NCBI GenBank assembly: GCA_017475765.1
Contig: JAFVEY010000072.1
Span: forward strand, 1-55,669
DNA from: Clostridia bacterium
GTDB taxonomy: Bacteria > Bacillota > Clostridia > Oscillospirales > Acutalibacteraceae
Length of the DNA: 55,669 nt
Direction: 5' to 3'
Shown: in pieces, positions 26,393-33,732 of the stretch
How the letters are laid out: every line of letters begins with the position of its first letter
Position numbering within the stretch: the first letter of the stretch is position 1
Program-made: the position numbers and the translations under genes
Notes under the pieces: model-generated
Database searches by the model: none
The model's input: the letters and a program-made list of their open reading frames with translations, nothing else
Told to the model about the DNA's origin: nothing

Positions 26393-26415
26393 GGTGCAGG
26401 GGCATTGCCCCCAAT
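26393..26415. repeat. Short copy of a GC-rich dispersed element (terminal pieces only)
   Basis: GGTGCAGGGGC, three spacer bases, then GCCCCCAAT. Read on the plus strand, the left 11 bases equal one end of the 126-bp element at 27880-28010 (read on its minus strand), and the right part matches its other end (GCCCCAAT). It looks like a copy reduced to its two ends by internal deletion. GGGGC-ATT-GCCCC forms a small hairpin. Confidence 0.5.
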
Positions 26416-26514
26416 CTTTTATGACGGAATACGGCTTTACTATGGAAAATGCAGAGTCCTTAACCCGATTGTCATAAATTGCAGATAAAATATGGAGAAA
26501 ATCTATGCTTTTTG

Positions 26515-26544
26515 TTGAAATTTCATTCTGCTGTGTGCTATAAT
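26515..26544 (+). promoter_or_regulatory. Promoter of the CBM26-like lipoprotein gene
   Basis: TTGAAA (26515-26520), 18 bp, TATAAT (26539-26544), 52 bp before the ATG. The 276-bp gap after the EamA gene otherwise holds only the short GC-rich repeat copy. Confidence 0.75.
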
Positions 26545-26596
26545 ACATATTATGTTGTTGAGGCAAACTCAAAATTCGTTATTGGAGGAGATATTT

Positions 26597-27364
26597 ATGA
26601 AAAAGTTATCCAAACTAGGTATCGCTCTTTTTGCTTCTGCTTTAGTGTTTGCATTTGCAGGCTGTCAGGGCGGTATCGTTGAAAGCTACCAGACTCAGAC
26701 TCCGGCTGCATCGACAGCTGCCGATGACGGTACAGCAGACGAAAGCAGCGCAGAGGAAGAGCCGTCTGAAGAAGAATCATCTGAAGAAGAGTCATCGGAA
26801 GAGGAATCATCAGAAGAAGAGTCATCGGAAGAGGAGTCATCTGAGGAAGAATCATCAGAAGAAGAGTCGTCTGAGCAGGAATCATCAGCGGAGGAATCTT
26901 CTGAAGAACCGAAGGCAGATGAAAATGTAAAGGATTACATTTACTTCGACAATTCCGAAACAAAGTGGGAAAAGGTAAGCGCTTATTGGTGGAATGATCA
27001 GTACAGCGAGATCACAAATAAAATTACAGGAGAGCTTTATCCTGCCAACGGCGAGGACGGTACTCAGAATCTTAAGAACTCATGGCCGGGCGTTGAACTT
27101 GAAAAGATCGAGGGAACGGATATTTACAGATGTGCCGTTCCGGTAGGAGCTACAAAGATCATCTTTAATTCAGGTGTCCCGGATGCGGAAGTAAGAGCCG
27201 GAGCAGAAGGCTATCAGTCTATCGATCTCAAATTCAGCGAAACCGATAATGCAGGTCAGGTATATGCCATTGATACATCTGTTGAGCCGACTGCAGGCAA
27301 AGGCAAGGAAAAAACCAAGTTTACGTATGGTGCAGGCACATGGTCAGATTATTCTGCCGAGTAA
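26597..27364 (+). CDS. Lipoprotein with Ser/Glu-rich linker and CBM26-like starch-binding domain
   Basis: A 255-residue exported lipoprotein. A signal peptide (1-22) ends in a lipobox-like FAGC with Cys23. Residues about 50-104 are an acidic low-complexity spacer built on repeats of SSEEE. The C-terminal domain (about 110-220) starts YIYFDNSETKWEKVSAYWW and has NSWPGVELEKIEGTDIYRCAVPVGA and KIIFNSG, the pattern of starch-binding module CBM26, including the aromatic residues that stack on glucose. The likely role is display of a starch- or alpha-glucan-binding module away from the membrane. No catalytic domain is present. ATG 26597 is 6 nt after GGAGGAG. Confidence 0.82.
   Translation: MKKLSKLGIALFASALVFAFAGCQGGIVESYQTQTPAASTAADDGTADESSAEEEPSEEESSEEESSEEESSEEESSEEESSEEESSEEESSEQESSAEESSEEPKADENVKDYIYFDNSETKWEKVSAYWWNDQYSEITNKITGELYPANGEDGTQNLKNSWPGVELEKIEGTDIYRCAVPVGATKIIFNSGVPDAEVRAGAEGYQSIDLKFSETDNAGQVYAIDTSVEPTAGKGKEKTKFTYGAGTWSDYSAE
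26746..26903 (+). repeat. In-gene 15-bp tandem repeat encoding SSEEE
   Basis: About eight degenerate copies of a 15-bp unit (mix of TCATCA/TCATCG/TCATCT and GAAGAA/GAGGAA codons) encode the Ser/Glu linker. Codon third positions vary, so the repeat is kept at protein level rather than being a recent DNA expansion. Confidence 0.85.
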
Positions 27365-27386
27365 TAAAAACTGAAAATTAAAACAT

Positions 27387-27435
27387 CATCTCCCGTCAGT
27401 TCATATTGATCACAGAACCGGCGGGAGATGTCTTT
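27387..27435. terminator. Bidirectional terminator between lipoprotein and arsR-family genes
   Basis: CATCTCCCG (27387-27395) pairs perfectly with CGGGAGATG (27422-27430), extended inward by further pairs (GTTC/GAAC). T-rich sequence follows and A-rich sequence precedes, so both convergent genes can use it. Confidence 0.75.
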
Positions 27436-27444
27436 GATATATAT

Positions 27445-27813
27445 TCAATTTTCGGGACACGATATTCTTGCGATTTCTTCAATGGTGTGGTGAAGCTTCA
27501 ATACGATATCGGTATCGGCAGCACGATAATACATTTCCTTGCCGTGTCTGCCTGAAATGACTAGACCGGCACTTTTGAGCAGTTTAAGATGATGTGAAAC
27601 GGCCGGACTTGACATTCCTGTTGCTGCTGCTATATTGATAACACATTCCTCGCAGTGACAAAGCAGCCAGAATATTCTCAGACGGCTCGGATCTCCGAGC
27701 TGTTTCATGGCATCGGCGACATTTCTGATGGTTTCCAAAGAGGGTATTTCTTCAACAAGTATATTATCTCTTTCGCTGTGATTATGCGGAAGAATTATTT
27801 TTTTATCACTCAA
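27445..27813 (-). CDS. ArsR/SmtB-family metal-sensing repressor
   Basis: A 122-residue winged-helix repressor. Helix alpha3 carries LCHCEECV (C52, C54, C57), comparable to the ELCVC thiol site of ArsR/CadC sensors. The recognition helix is MSSPAVSHHLKLLKSAGL. Helix alpha5 has an Asp/His/Glu set (DTDIVLKLHHTIEE) like the zinc site of SmtB/CzrA, and the N-terminus has HNH. It may therefore hold both a soft thiol site and a zinc site, fitting a Zn/Cd/Pb sensor. The gene is divergent from the metal-efflux operon at 28189, whose promoter has matching dyads. It is most likely the repressor of that operon. Confidence 0.92.
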   Translation of the reverse strand: MSDKKIILPHNHSERDNILVEEIPSLETIRNVADAMKQLGDPSRLRIFWLLCHCEECVINIAAATGMSSPAVSHHLKLLKSAGLVISGRHGKEMYYRAADTDIVLKLHHTIEEIARISCPEN

Positions 27814-27879
27814 ATTTCTGCCTCCCGACGATAGAATTTATAGTCAACGTCATTAATTTATTCCTGATTACTGATAATT

Positions 27880-28010
27880 GGGGCTTTGAGTCTCACCTGC
27901 CGGCTCGGTCGGTGCTTCTGCTTCGCAGAGGTGTCCACTAGACACCCGCACCCTCAAACCCCACCAGGGCTGCTCGCTCTGGACCTCGGCAGGAGCTGAA
28001 GCCCCTGCAC
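27880..28010. repeat. GC-rich structured element with multibranched fold
   Basis: A GC-rich block in AT-rich intergenic DNA with nested exact pairings: GGGGCTT (27880-27886) with AAGCCCC (27999-28005); CCTGCCG (27897-27903) with CGGCAGG (27987-27993); GGTGC (27911-27915) with GCACC (27948-27952). The last stem encloses TCTGC-ttc-GCAGA (27917-27929) and GGTGTC-cacta-GACACC (27930-27946). A separate hairpin is CCAGGGC/GCTCTGG (27964-27982). The ends match the short copy at 26393-26415. It contains no convincing coding frame. It may be a MITE-like repeat or a structured RNA; which strand would be transcribed is unknown. Confidence 0.6.
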
Positions 28011-28107
28011 CTATATGCTTTAATAGGATAATTTAAATGTCGTTTTACTATAAAATATTTTAAATGATATATCACAGAAAATCAATAGGCGGAAATTAAA
28101 AAATCTA

Positions 28108-28136
28108 TTGACATATCGGATGGATAGTGGTATAGT
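28108..28136 (+). promoter_or_regulatory. Promoter of the metal-efflux operon
   Basis: TTGACA (28108-28113), 17 bp, TATAGT (28131-28136). The transcription start is expected near 28143, immediately before the operator-like dyad at 28145. Confidence 0.85.
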
Positions 28137-28144
28137 ATATTTAA

Positions 28145-28166
28145 CGATTAAATAATCTTTTAATCG
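28145..28166. promoter_or_regulatory. ArsR-family operator, copy 1
   Basis: CGATTAAA-N6-TTTAATCG, a perfect 8-bp dyad overlapping the expected transcription start. The same core, ATTAAA-N6-TTTAAT, recurs at 28459-28480 before the ATPase gene. It is assigned to the divergent ArsR-family protein by position and by AT-rich dyad type. Confidence 0.7.
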
Positions 28167-28188
28167 AATGATGAAAGAGGTGTCTATT

Positions 28189-28410
28189 ATGAAAAAAATA
28201 TATAAAATTGAAGTGGACTGTGCCAACTGTGCTGCTAAAATGGAGGAAGCGGCAAAAAAGACGGAGGGCGTAAAGGATGCTACCGTCAACTTTATGACGC
28301 TGAAAATGATCGTAGAATTTGAGGAGGGTGCAGACAGACAGACTGTGATGGACAATGTGTTCAAGGCTTGCCGTAAAATTGAACCTGACTGCGAAATTTA
28401 TTATAAATAA
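28189..28410 (+). CDS. Small heavy-metal-associated (HMA) domain protein
   Basis: A 73-residue HMA/metallochaperone-type protein with a beta-alpha-beta-beta-alpha-beta layout. The metal-binding loop is VDCANCAAKME (C11-x2-C14); the typical copper loop MxCxxC is replaced by DCANC, which suits Zn/Cd-type pumps. It corresponds to the N-terminal metal-binding domain that is often fused to the P-type ATPase, and that is absent from the ATPase encoded next. ATG 28189 is preferred over 28168 because GAGGTG is 8 nt upstream. Separated from the ATPase gene by a terminator hairpin and a second operator. Confidence 0.88.
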   Translation: MKKIYKIEVDCANCAAKMEEAAKKTEGVKDATVNFMTLKMIVEFEEGADRQTVMDNVFKACRKIEPDCEIYYK

Positions 28411-28424
28411 TCTGTATCAACGGG

Positions 28425-28450
28425 AATGCACTCGGAAGAGTGCATTTTTT
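28425..28450 (+). terminator. Internal terminator between HMA and ATPase genes
   Basis: AATGCACTC (28425-28433), loop GGAA, GAGTGCATT (28438-28446), then TTTT. It should lower ATPase transcription relative to the small HMA protein unless bypassed. Confidence 0.8.
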
Positions 28451-28458
28451 GTAAGATA

Positions 28459-28480
28459 CAATTAAACATTTATTTAATTG
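28459..28480. promoter_or_regulatory. ArsR-family operator, copy 2
   Basis: CAATTAAA-N6-TTTAATTG, a perfect 8-bp dyad with the same core and spacer as the dyad at 28145-28166, just upstream of the ATPase ribosome binding site. A weak promoter may overlap it (TTGTAA at 28449-28454, 18 bp, TTTAAT at 28473-28478). Confidence 0.65.
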
Positions 28481-28495
28481 AAAAGAGGGAGAAAA

Positions 28496-30367
28496 ATGAC
28501 AAAAAAGCAAAAGAAAAACCTGATAAGGATCATAACCGCTTCCGCTATGATGATCGTGTTTTTATTTCTGCCTGTTCAGGGATGGCTGAGATTTGTATTG
28601 TTTCTTGTGCCTTATCTTGTCATAGGCTATGATATTCTGATCAAGGCAGGAAAGGGCGTTATCAACCGCCAGCCGTTTGATGAATGTTTTCTGATGGCTG
28701 TTGCTACGATCGGAGCAATGGTGATCGCTGTTACGGGTGACGGTGACTATATTGAAGCCATTGCGGTTATGCTGTTTTATCAGATCGGCGAATGGTTTCA
28801 GAGCTATGCTGTCGGAAAAAGCCGCAAAAACATAAGTGAGCTGATGGACATACGTCCCGATTATGCGAACATTGAAACGGACGGAGAGCTTGAACAGGTT
28901 GATCCGGATGATGTGGAGGTCGGAACGGTGATTGTCGTTCAGCCGGGAGAAAAAATACCAATTGACGGGGTTGTTGTGGAAGGCAGCTCTTCTCTCGATA
29001 CAGTTGCCCTTACAGGTGAAAGCGTCCCGAGGTCTGTCGCTGTCGGAGACGAGGTCATCAGCGGCTGCATCAACAAAAACGGTCTGCTCAGAATCCGCAC
29101 AACAAAGGAATTCGGGGAATCCACCGTTTCAAAAATTCTTGACCTTGTTGAAAATGCCAGCTCAAGAAAATCCAGATCAGAAGACTTTATCACAAGATTT
29201 GCAAGAGTATATACGCCGGTCGTCGTGTTCAGCGCATTGGCGCTGGCGGTACTGCCGCCGCTTTTCAGAATGCTGGTGATGTCTGCGGACGGAAATTGGG
29301 CAAATTGGATATACAGAGCGCTGACATTTCTTGTTATCAGCTGTCCCTGCGCACTTGTCATCAGCGTTCCGCTCAGCTTTTTTGCAGGAATCGGCGGAGC
29401 AAGCCGGGAAGGTATTCTGATAAAAGGCTCCAACTATCTTGAAATACTGTCAAAAACAAAAACGGTCGTTTTTGATAAAACAGGTACGCTGACCAAGGGT
29501 GTTTTTGAAGTAACGGTAATTCATCCGGAACAGGTTTCCGAAAATATGCTGCTGCACCTTGCGGCTCATGTTGAGCGTTATTCTACTCATCCGATCGCCG
29601 TATCGCTGAGAAATGCCTATCCTGATGAAGCTGATGACTGCGAAATAACAGATGTCGAGGAGCTTGCCGGAAAGGGAATCAGGGCGAGAGTGAATGGGGA
29701 TGTGATATGTGTCGGAAATGAAAAGCTGATGAACAGCGTCGGCGCAAAGCATAAGGACTGCGGACACACGGGTACGGTTATTCATGTGTCAAAAAACGGA
29801 GAATACTTCGGGCATATCGTGATTTCGGATATCGTGAAGCCGGGTTCGGAAAAGGCAATTGCCGGGCTTAAAAAGGCAGGAGTCAGAAAAACGATCATGC
29901 TGACGGGAGATGCAAAGAAAACAGCAGAAAAAACAGCGGAGGAGCTGAAAATAGATGAGGTTTACAGCGGTCTTCTTCCGGCGGATAAGGTCAGCAGGGT
30001 AGAGGAGCTGATTGAGCATCAATCAGAAAACGGAGTGGTTGCTTTTGTCGGTGACGGAATCAATGATGCACCGGTTCTTTCGAGAGCCGATATAGGTATA
30101 GCGATGGGGGCTATGGGTTCGGATGCGGCGATCGAGGCTTCTGATGTTGTGCTGATGGATGATGATCCGCTGAAATTGGTCAAGGCAATCAGAATATCAA
30201 GAAAATGTCTCAGGATCGTCAATGAGAATATATGGTTTTCCATTGGGATCAAGGTGCTTTGTCTGATACTGGGGGCATTGGGTGCTGCTAATATGTGGGC
30301 TGCCATTTTTGCAGATGTGGGAGTCATGGTTCTGGCTGTTCTCAATTCAATAAGAGCGTTGCGCTGA
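28496..30367 (+). CDS. P1B-type heavy-metal-exporting ATPase (Zn/Cd/Pb class)
   Basis: A 623-residue membrane ATPase that exports divalent soft metals. The membrane metal site is CPC (C283-P284-C285) in ISCPCALVISVPL, the phosphorylated aspartate is D327 in DKTGTLTKG, and the ATP-binding domain has the HP motif (YSTHPIAVSL) and VGDGINDAPVLSRADIG. The start lies directly at a KKQKKN basic stretch, so there is no N-terminal HMA domain; the preceding gene supplies one separately. ATG 28496 follows GAGGGAG. The CPC motif with ArsR-type control favours Zn/Cd/Pb over copper. The deoxyribosyltransferase gene follows after 15 bp. Confidence 0.93.
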   Translation: MTKKQKKNLIRIITASAMMIVFLFLPVQGWLRFVLFLVPYLVIGYDILIKAGKGVINRQPFDECFLMAVATIGAMVIAVTGDGDYIEAIAVMLFYQIGEWFQSYAVGKSRKNISELMDIRPDYANIETDGELEQVDPDDVEVGTVIVVQPGEKIPIDGVVVEGSSSLDTVALTGESVPRSVAVGDEVISGCINKNGLLRIRTTKEFGESTVSKILDLVENASSRKSRSEDFITRFARVYTPVVVFSALALAVLPPLFRMLVMSADGNWANWIYRALTFLVISCPCALVISVPLSFFAGIGGASREGILIKGSNYLEILSKTKTVVFDKTGTLTKGVFEVTVIHPEQVSENMLLHLAAHVERYSTHPIAVSLRNAYPDEADDCEITDVEELAGKGIRARVNGDVICVGNEKLMNSVGAKHKDCGHTGTVIHVSKNGEYFGHIVISDIVKPGSEKAIAGLKKAGVRKTIMLTGDAKKTAEKTAEELKIDEVYSGLLPADKVSRVEELIEHQSENGVVAFVGDGINDAPVLSRADIGIAMGAMGSDAAIEASDVVLMDDDPLKLVKAIRISRKCLRIVNENIWFSIGIKVLCLILGALGAANMWAAIFADVGVMVLAVLNSIRALR

Positions 30368-30382
30368 ACGGAGTGTGTGAAA

Positions 30383-30832
30383 ATGAAAAAGATATATCTG
30401 GCAGGTTTTGATGTGTTTTCTCCCGATGCGGTCCGAAAGGGGGAGGAAATGAAGGCGTTATGTGCCGAATATGGATTTGAGGGACTGTATCCGCTTGATA
30501 ATGTATGCAGCGGAGCAAGGGCAATTTTTGAAGCCAATACAGGCATGATAAAGGAATGTGATATTATTGCAGCAAATATGAACAGCTTCAGGGGCAGCGA
30601 GCCTGACAGCGGAACCGCCTTTGAACTTGGCATGGGCTATGCTCTTGGTAAAAAGCTGTACTGCTATACATCCGATATCCGCACTCTGAGGGAAAGATTG
30701 GGAGAAAAGGACGAAAACGGCTATCAGGTCGAGGATTTCGGACTGCCGCTGAATCTGATGATAGCCGTTCCTGCCGTGATATCCGAAGGCGGACTGAAAG
30801 AATGTCTTGCAATGATATTGCAGGCAGAATAA
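30383..30832 (+). CDS. Nucleoside 2-deoxyribosyltransferase family protein
   Basis: A 149-residue cytoplasmic enzyme of the nucleoside 2-deoxyribosyltransferase family, which swaps or hydrolyses the base of 2'-deoxynucleosides in salvage. It begins KKIYLAGFDVFSP and has CDIIAANMNSFRGSEPDSGTAFELGMGYALGK, where the Glu in GTAFELG is the expected nucleophile. ATG 30383 is 9 nt after GGAG (30370-30373). It sits 15 bp after the metal-ATPase stop and is probably transcribed with it, although the two functions are unrelated. Confidence 0.88.
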   Translation: MKKIYLAGFDVFSPDAVRKGEEMKALCAEYGFEGLYPLDNVCSGARAIFEANTGMIKECDIIAANMNSFRGSEPDSGTAFELGMGYALGKKLYCYTSDIRTLRERLGEKDENGYQVEDFGLPLNLMIAVPAVISEGGLKECLAMILQAE

Positions 30833-30923
30833 TTTGTTTATTTTTCCTTTCGGCAATAATATAGAAGCTGCATGACAATATAATAACCTTATTCAAAATA
30901 TAGATGAGTGAAACATCAAATAA

Positions 30924-30987
30924 AAAGGAGTGTGATCGGTTTTAAGTATTGATACGGACAGCGTAATGCTTAAGACCGAAACGGACA
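30924..30987 (+). promoter_or_regulatory. Structured leader: RBS, 14-bp hairpin, then ABC start codon
   Basis: AAAGGAG (30924-30930) is 57 nt before the ABC ATG and is followed by a hairpin pairing CGGTTTTAAGTATT (30937-30950) with AATGCTTAAGACCG (30965-30978). Folding would leave 15 unpaired bases between ribosome site and ATG. No good ribosome site lies next to the ATG, and the frame is closed upstream by TAA at 30964. Confidence 0.45.
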
Positions 30988-31995
30988 ATGATTGAAGTTG
31001 AACATTTAAAAAAGGAATTCAGAAAGGTTGTCAAGGAACCCGGACTGAAAGGAAGCGTGAAGTCGCTTTTTAAACCAAAATATGAAACAGTTGCCGCTGT
31101 GGACGATATCAGCTTTCATGTTCCGAAGGGAGAAATACTGGGCTTTATCGGACCGAACGGAGCAGGCAAATCAACGGTGATAAAAATGCTGACAGGTATC
31201 CTTACACCGACATCGGGAAGCTGTACCATTAACGGGAAGGATCCGGCAGCGGACAGAAAACGCTATGTCAAAGAGATCGGCGTTGTTTTCGGACAGAGAA
31301 CACAGCTCTGGTGGGATCTGCCGCTGAGGGAAACCTACGGTGTTCTGAAAGAGGTCTATTCTGTTCCCGATGAAAAATATCAGAAGAGAATGGAACTTCT
31401 AAATGAGGTTCTGGAGCTGGATGATTTTATCGGCAGTCCTGTCAGAACGCTTTCTCTCGGACAGCGTATGAGGGCAGATATTGCGGCATCGCTTCTGCAC
31501 AGTCCGAAGGTGCTTTTTCTGGACGAGCCTACCATCGGACTGGATGTTGTTGTCAAAAACAATATCAGAAATGCCATCATGGAAATAAACCGCACAGAAA
31601 AAACCACGGTGATTCTTACCACGCATGACATCAGCGATATCGAGCTTCTTTGCAGCAGGATCGTTATGGTGGACAAAGGACATAAGGTTTATGACGGATC
31701 TCTGGATGCGCTGAAAAGTAAATACGGGATTATGCGTGAGCTTGTTTTTCAGCCTGAAATAGCGGAGAATTTTTCGGAAAAGGATTTTATCGGCGGTCTG
31801 AAGCTCGGCGGAGAGGATCTGACGGTCGGACATGAAAACGGCAAATGGCGTGTGCGCTTTAACAGCGAAAAAATCCCTGTCAAGGATATGCTTTCCTATA
31901 CGCTTTCCCATATTGAGGCAAAGGATATTTCTATGCGTGAAGCGGATGTTGAAGAAATTATCCGCAGGCTGTACAAAGAGGGGGTCGGGGTCTGA
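30988..31995 (+). CDS. ABC-2-type exporter ATP-binding protein
   Basis: A 335-residue ATPase subunit. Walker A is GPNGAGKST, the Q-loop region is VVFGQRTQLWWDLP, the signature is LSLGQRMRAD, Walker B is VLFLDEPTIGLD, and the H-loop is TTHD. The FGQRTQLWWDLP sequence and the 80-residue C-terminal extension are typical of ATPases paired with DUF990 (ABC2_membrane_6) permeases, which the two next genes encode. It shares its last base with the first permease start. The substrate is unknown. The start codon lacks a close ribosome site; see the structured leader. Confidence 0.9.
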   Translation: MIEVEHLKKEFRKVVKEPGLKGSVKSLFKPKYETVAAVDDISFHVPKGEILGFIGPNGAGKSTVIKMLTGILTPTSGSCTINGKDPAADRKRYVKEIGVVFGQRTQLWWDLPLRETYGVLKEVYSVPDEKYQKRMELLNEVLELDDFIGSPVRTLSLGQRMRADIAASLLHSPKVLFLDEPTIGLDVVVKNNIRNAIMEINRTEKTTVILTTHDISDIELLCSRIVMVDKGHKVYDGSLDALKSKYGIMRELVFQPEIAENFSEKDFIGGLKLGGEDLTVGHENGKWRVRFNSEKIPVKDMLSYTLSHIEAKDISMREADVEEIIRRLYKEGVGV

Positions 31996-32813
31996 TGAAT
32001 AAATTTTTCAGGCTTTATATGCCGTTTACAAGGGCGGGCATACAGTCAACTCTTATGTACAGCATCAATATTATTTTCTTTTCTCTCAGCGAACTTCTGT
32101 ACTGCTTTGTGATGTATTATGTGTGGCTGGCTGTTTTTGACGCTTCGGACGGTCAGAATTTCATGGGATTTGATATGCAGGATATGGTGCTGTATCTGTT
32201 TATGACCAATGTCACGGCATACCTTACCATGAGTCAGGCGGACAGCGCCATAGCGGAAGAAATCAAGGACGGCAGCATCGCCATGCGCTTGCTGAAACCC
32301 GTGGATTATCATATCAGTATTCTTTTCAAGGATATTGCAAATCCGATCATACTTTTTTTCATGGTATTTCTTCCTATGACAGTATGCGTTGAAATTTACA
32401 GGGGAGTAACGGCAGGAATGATCATGTTTCAGCCGCTCAATTGTCTGCTGTATCTGCTCAGCGGAATCATCGCCTATCTTGTTTCGTTCTATCTGAATAT
32501 GTGCTTCGGATTTCTTGCGTTTTATGTGACGAATCTCTGGGGGGTGAGTATGTTCAAAAAGATCCTGCTGAAATTCCTTTCGGGAGCGGCGATACCGCTT
32601 GCATTTATGCCGGCTGCTCTTAAGAACATACTTGCGTTTCTGCCGTTTTCATCACTCAGCTATACGCCGGTTATGATCTACATGGGGAAATATACGGGTG
32701 CGGAGCTGCTGTTGAATGTCGGACTGCAGGTTTTCTGGCTGATTGCCCTCATTGTATTGTGTAAGCTGATATGGAACAGGGCAATCAGAAGGCTTTGTGT
32801 GCAGGGAGGGTGA
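31995..32813 (+). CDS. ABC-2-type permease, first subunit (DUF990-like)
   Basis: A 272-residue membrane protein with six hydrophobic segments (about 20-45, 58-78, 110-135, 142-168, 175-205, 235-258). It starts at or overlapping the ATPase stop (TGATGAA), showing coupled translation. Sequence character (SIAEEIKDGSIAMRLLKPVDYH, NMCFGFLAFYVTNLWGV) fits the DUF990 half of a heterodimeric exporter. Pairs with the following gene. Confidence 0.85.
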   Translation: MNKFFRLYMPFTRAGIQSTLMYSINIIFFSLSELLYCFVMYYVWLAVFDASDGQNFMGFDMQDMVLYLFMTNVTAYLTMSQADSAIAEEIKDGSIAMRLLKPVDYHISILFKDIANPIILFFMVFLPMTVCVEIYRGVTAGMIMFQPLNCLLYLLSGIIAYLVSFYLNMCFGFLAFYVTNLWGVSMFKKILLKFLSGAAIPLAFMPAALKNILAFLPFSSLSYTPVMIYMGKYTGAELLLNVGLQVFWLIALIVLCKLIWNRAIRRLCVQGG

Positions 32814-32816
32814 GAA

Positions 32817-33608
32817 ATGAAAAGAATACTGAAAATATATTTCCGCCTTCTTTCGCAGAATATCAAAATGCTGATGGAATACAGAATCGACTTTTTGACG
32901 GGTGCGTTCAGCTTTATTATTGATCAGGTGGTCGGAATAGGATTTATATTCATCATTTTTTCGCAGATACCTGAGCTTGCAGGCTATACACTCGATCAGA
33001 TCGTATTCATTTACGGTTTTTCCCTGATTCCGAAGGGACTTGACCATATGTTTACCGATAACCTTTGGAGTGTCGGATATTTTATCGTTCAGAAGGGCGA
33101 TTTTGACAAATATCTCACAAGACCGATCAATCCGCTGTTCCATATCATAGCGGAAAAGTTTCAGATCGATGCGGCAGGAGAGCTTATCATGGGCATTATT
33201 CTGGTCTGCATATCCGCCGGTTCGGCAGGTGTTGTGTTCACGCCGCTGTCGGTGGTGCTGTTGATCGTTGCCATTATTTTTGCATCGCTTATTTACACAA
33301 GCATCAAGCTCGGCACAGCAGCTCTTGCATTCTGGATCAAGGTAAGCGGACAGGTGACGCAGGTATTTTATATGACCAATGAGTTCGCAAAATACCCCAC
33401 AACCATATATAGTGATTTTATCCGGACGGTGATCACCTATATCGTTCCATTCGCATTTACGGGTTATTATCCGTGCGTCTATTTGTTCACAGGCGAAAAC
33501 CCGCTTTTCAATATCGGAGGGGTAGTGATCGTATCGTCTGTTCTGATGATGATTGCGCTCACCATATGGAACAGGGGACTCAAGGCTTATGAAAGCGCCG
33601 GAAGCTGA
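32817..33608 (+). CDS. ABC-2-type permease, second subunit (DUF990-like)
   Basis: A 263-residue membrane protein with about six hydrophobic segments and the related DUF990 pattern (NLWSVGYFIVQKGDFDKYLTRPINPLFHI, ending VFTGENPLF...IWNRGLKAYESAGS). It begins 3 bp after the preceding permease stop. It is the second half of a predicted heterodimeric exporter. A 21-bp tandem duplication begins 2 bp after the stop, then a strong terminator. Confidence 0.85.
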   Translation: MKRILKIYFRLLSQNIKMLMEYRIDFLTGAFSFIIDQVVGIGFIFIIFSQIPELAGYTLDQIVFIYGFSLIPKGLDHMFTDNLWSVGYFIVQKGDFDKYLTRPINPLFHIIAEKFQIDAAGELIMGIILVCISAGSAGVVFTPLSVVLLIVAIIFASLIYTSIKLGTAALAFWIKVSGQVTQVFYMTNEFAKYPTTIYSDFIRTVITYIVPFAFTGYYPCVYLFTGENPLFNIGGVVIVSSVLMMIALTIWNRGLKAYESAGS

Positions 33609-33610
33609 CC

Positions 33611-33650
33611 GGCGAGCCGCCGGAGCCATTAGGCGAGCCGCCGGAGCCAT
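33611..33650 (+). repeat. Two-copy 21-bp GC-rich tandem repeat
   Basis: GGCGAGCCGCCGGAGCCAT occurs at 33611-33629 and again, identical, at 33632-33650, a 21-bp period. It is much more GC-rich than its surroundings and directly follows the ABC permease stop. Confidence 0.85.
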
Positions 33651-33691
33651 CTGATCAAGCTGAAAATATTTTCTGAAAACAATTGGCTGAT

Positions 33692-33732
33692 AAAAGCAGT
33701 CTGTATGCGTAAATGGTACAGACTGCTTTTGA
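33692..33732 (+). terminator. Intrinsic terminator of the ABC operon
   Basis: AAAAGCAGTCTGTA (33692-33705) pairs perfectly with TACAGACTGCTTTT (33717-33730). The 3' side ends in a T run. It can also work in reverse. Confidence 0.9.

Noticed and set aside
26746-26903. Tandem repeat that might suggest a CRISPR or minisatellite
   Set aside because: The 15-bp period encodes SSEEE with varied third positions inside a lipoprotein gene; there are no spacers.
28020-28364. Minus-strand 114-codon frame upstream of and across the HMA gene
   Set aside because: Antisense to the HMA gene and its promoter; no ribosome site and low-complexity composition.
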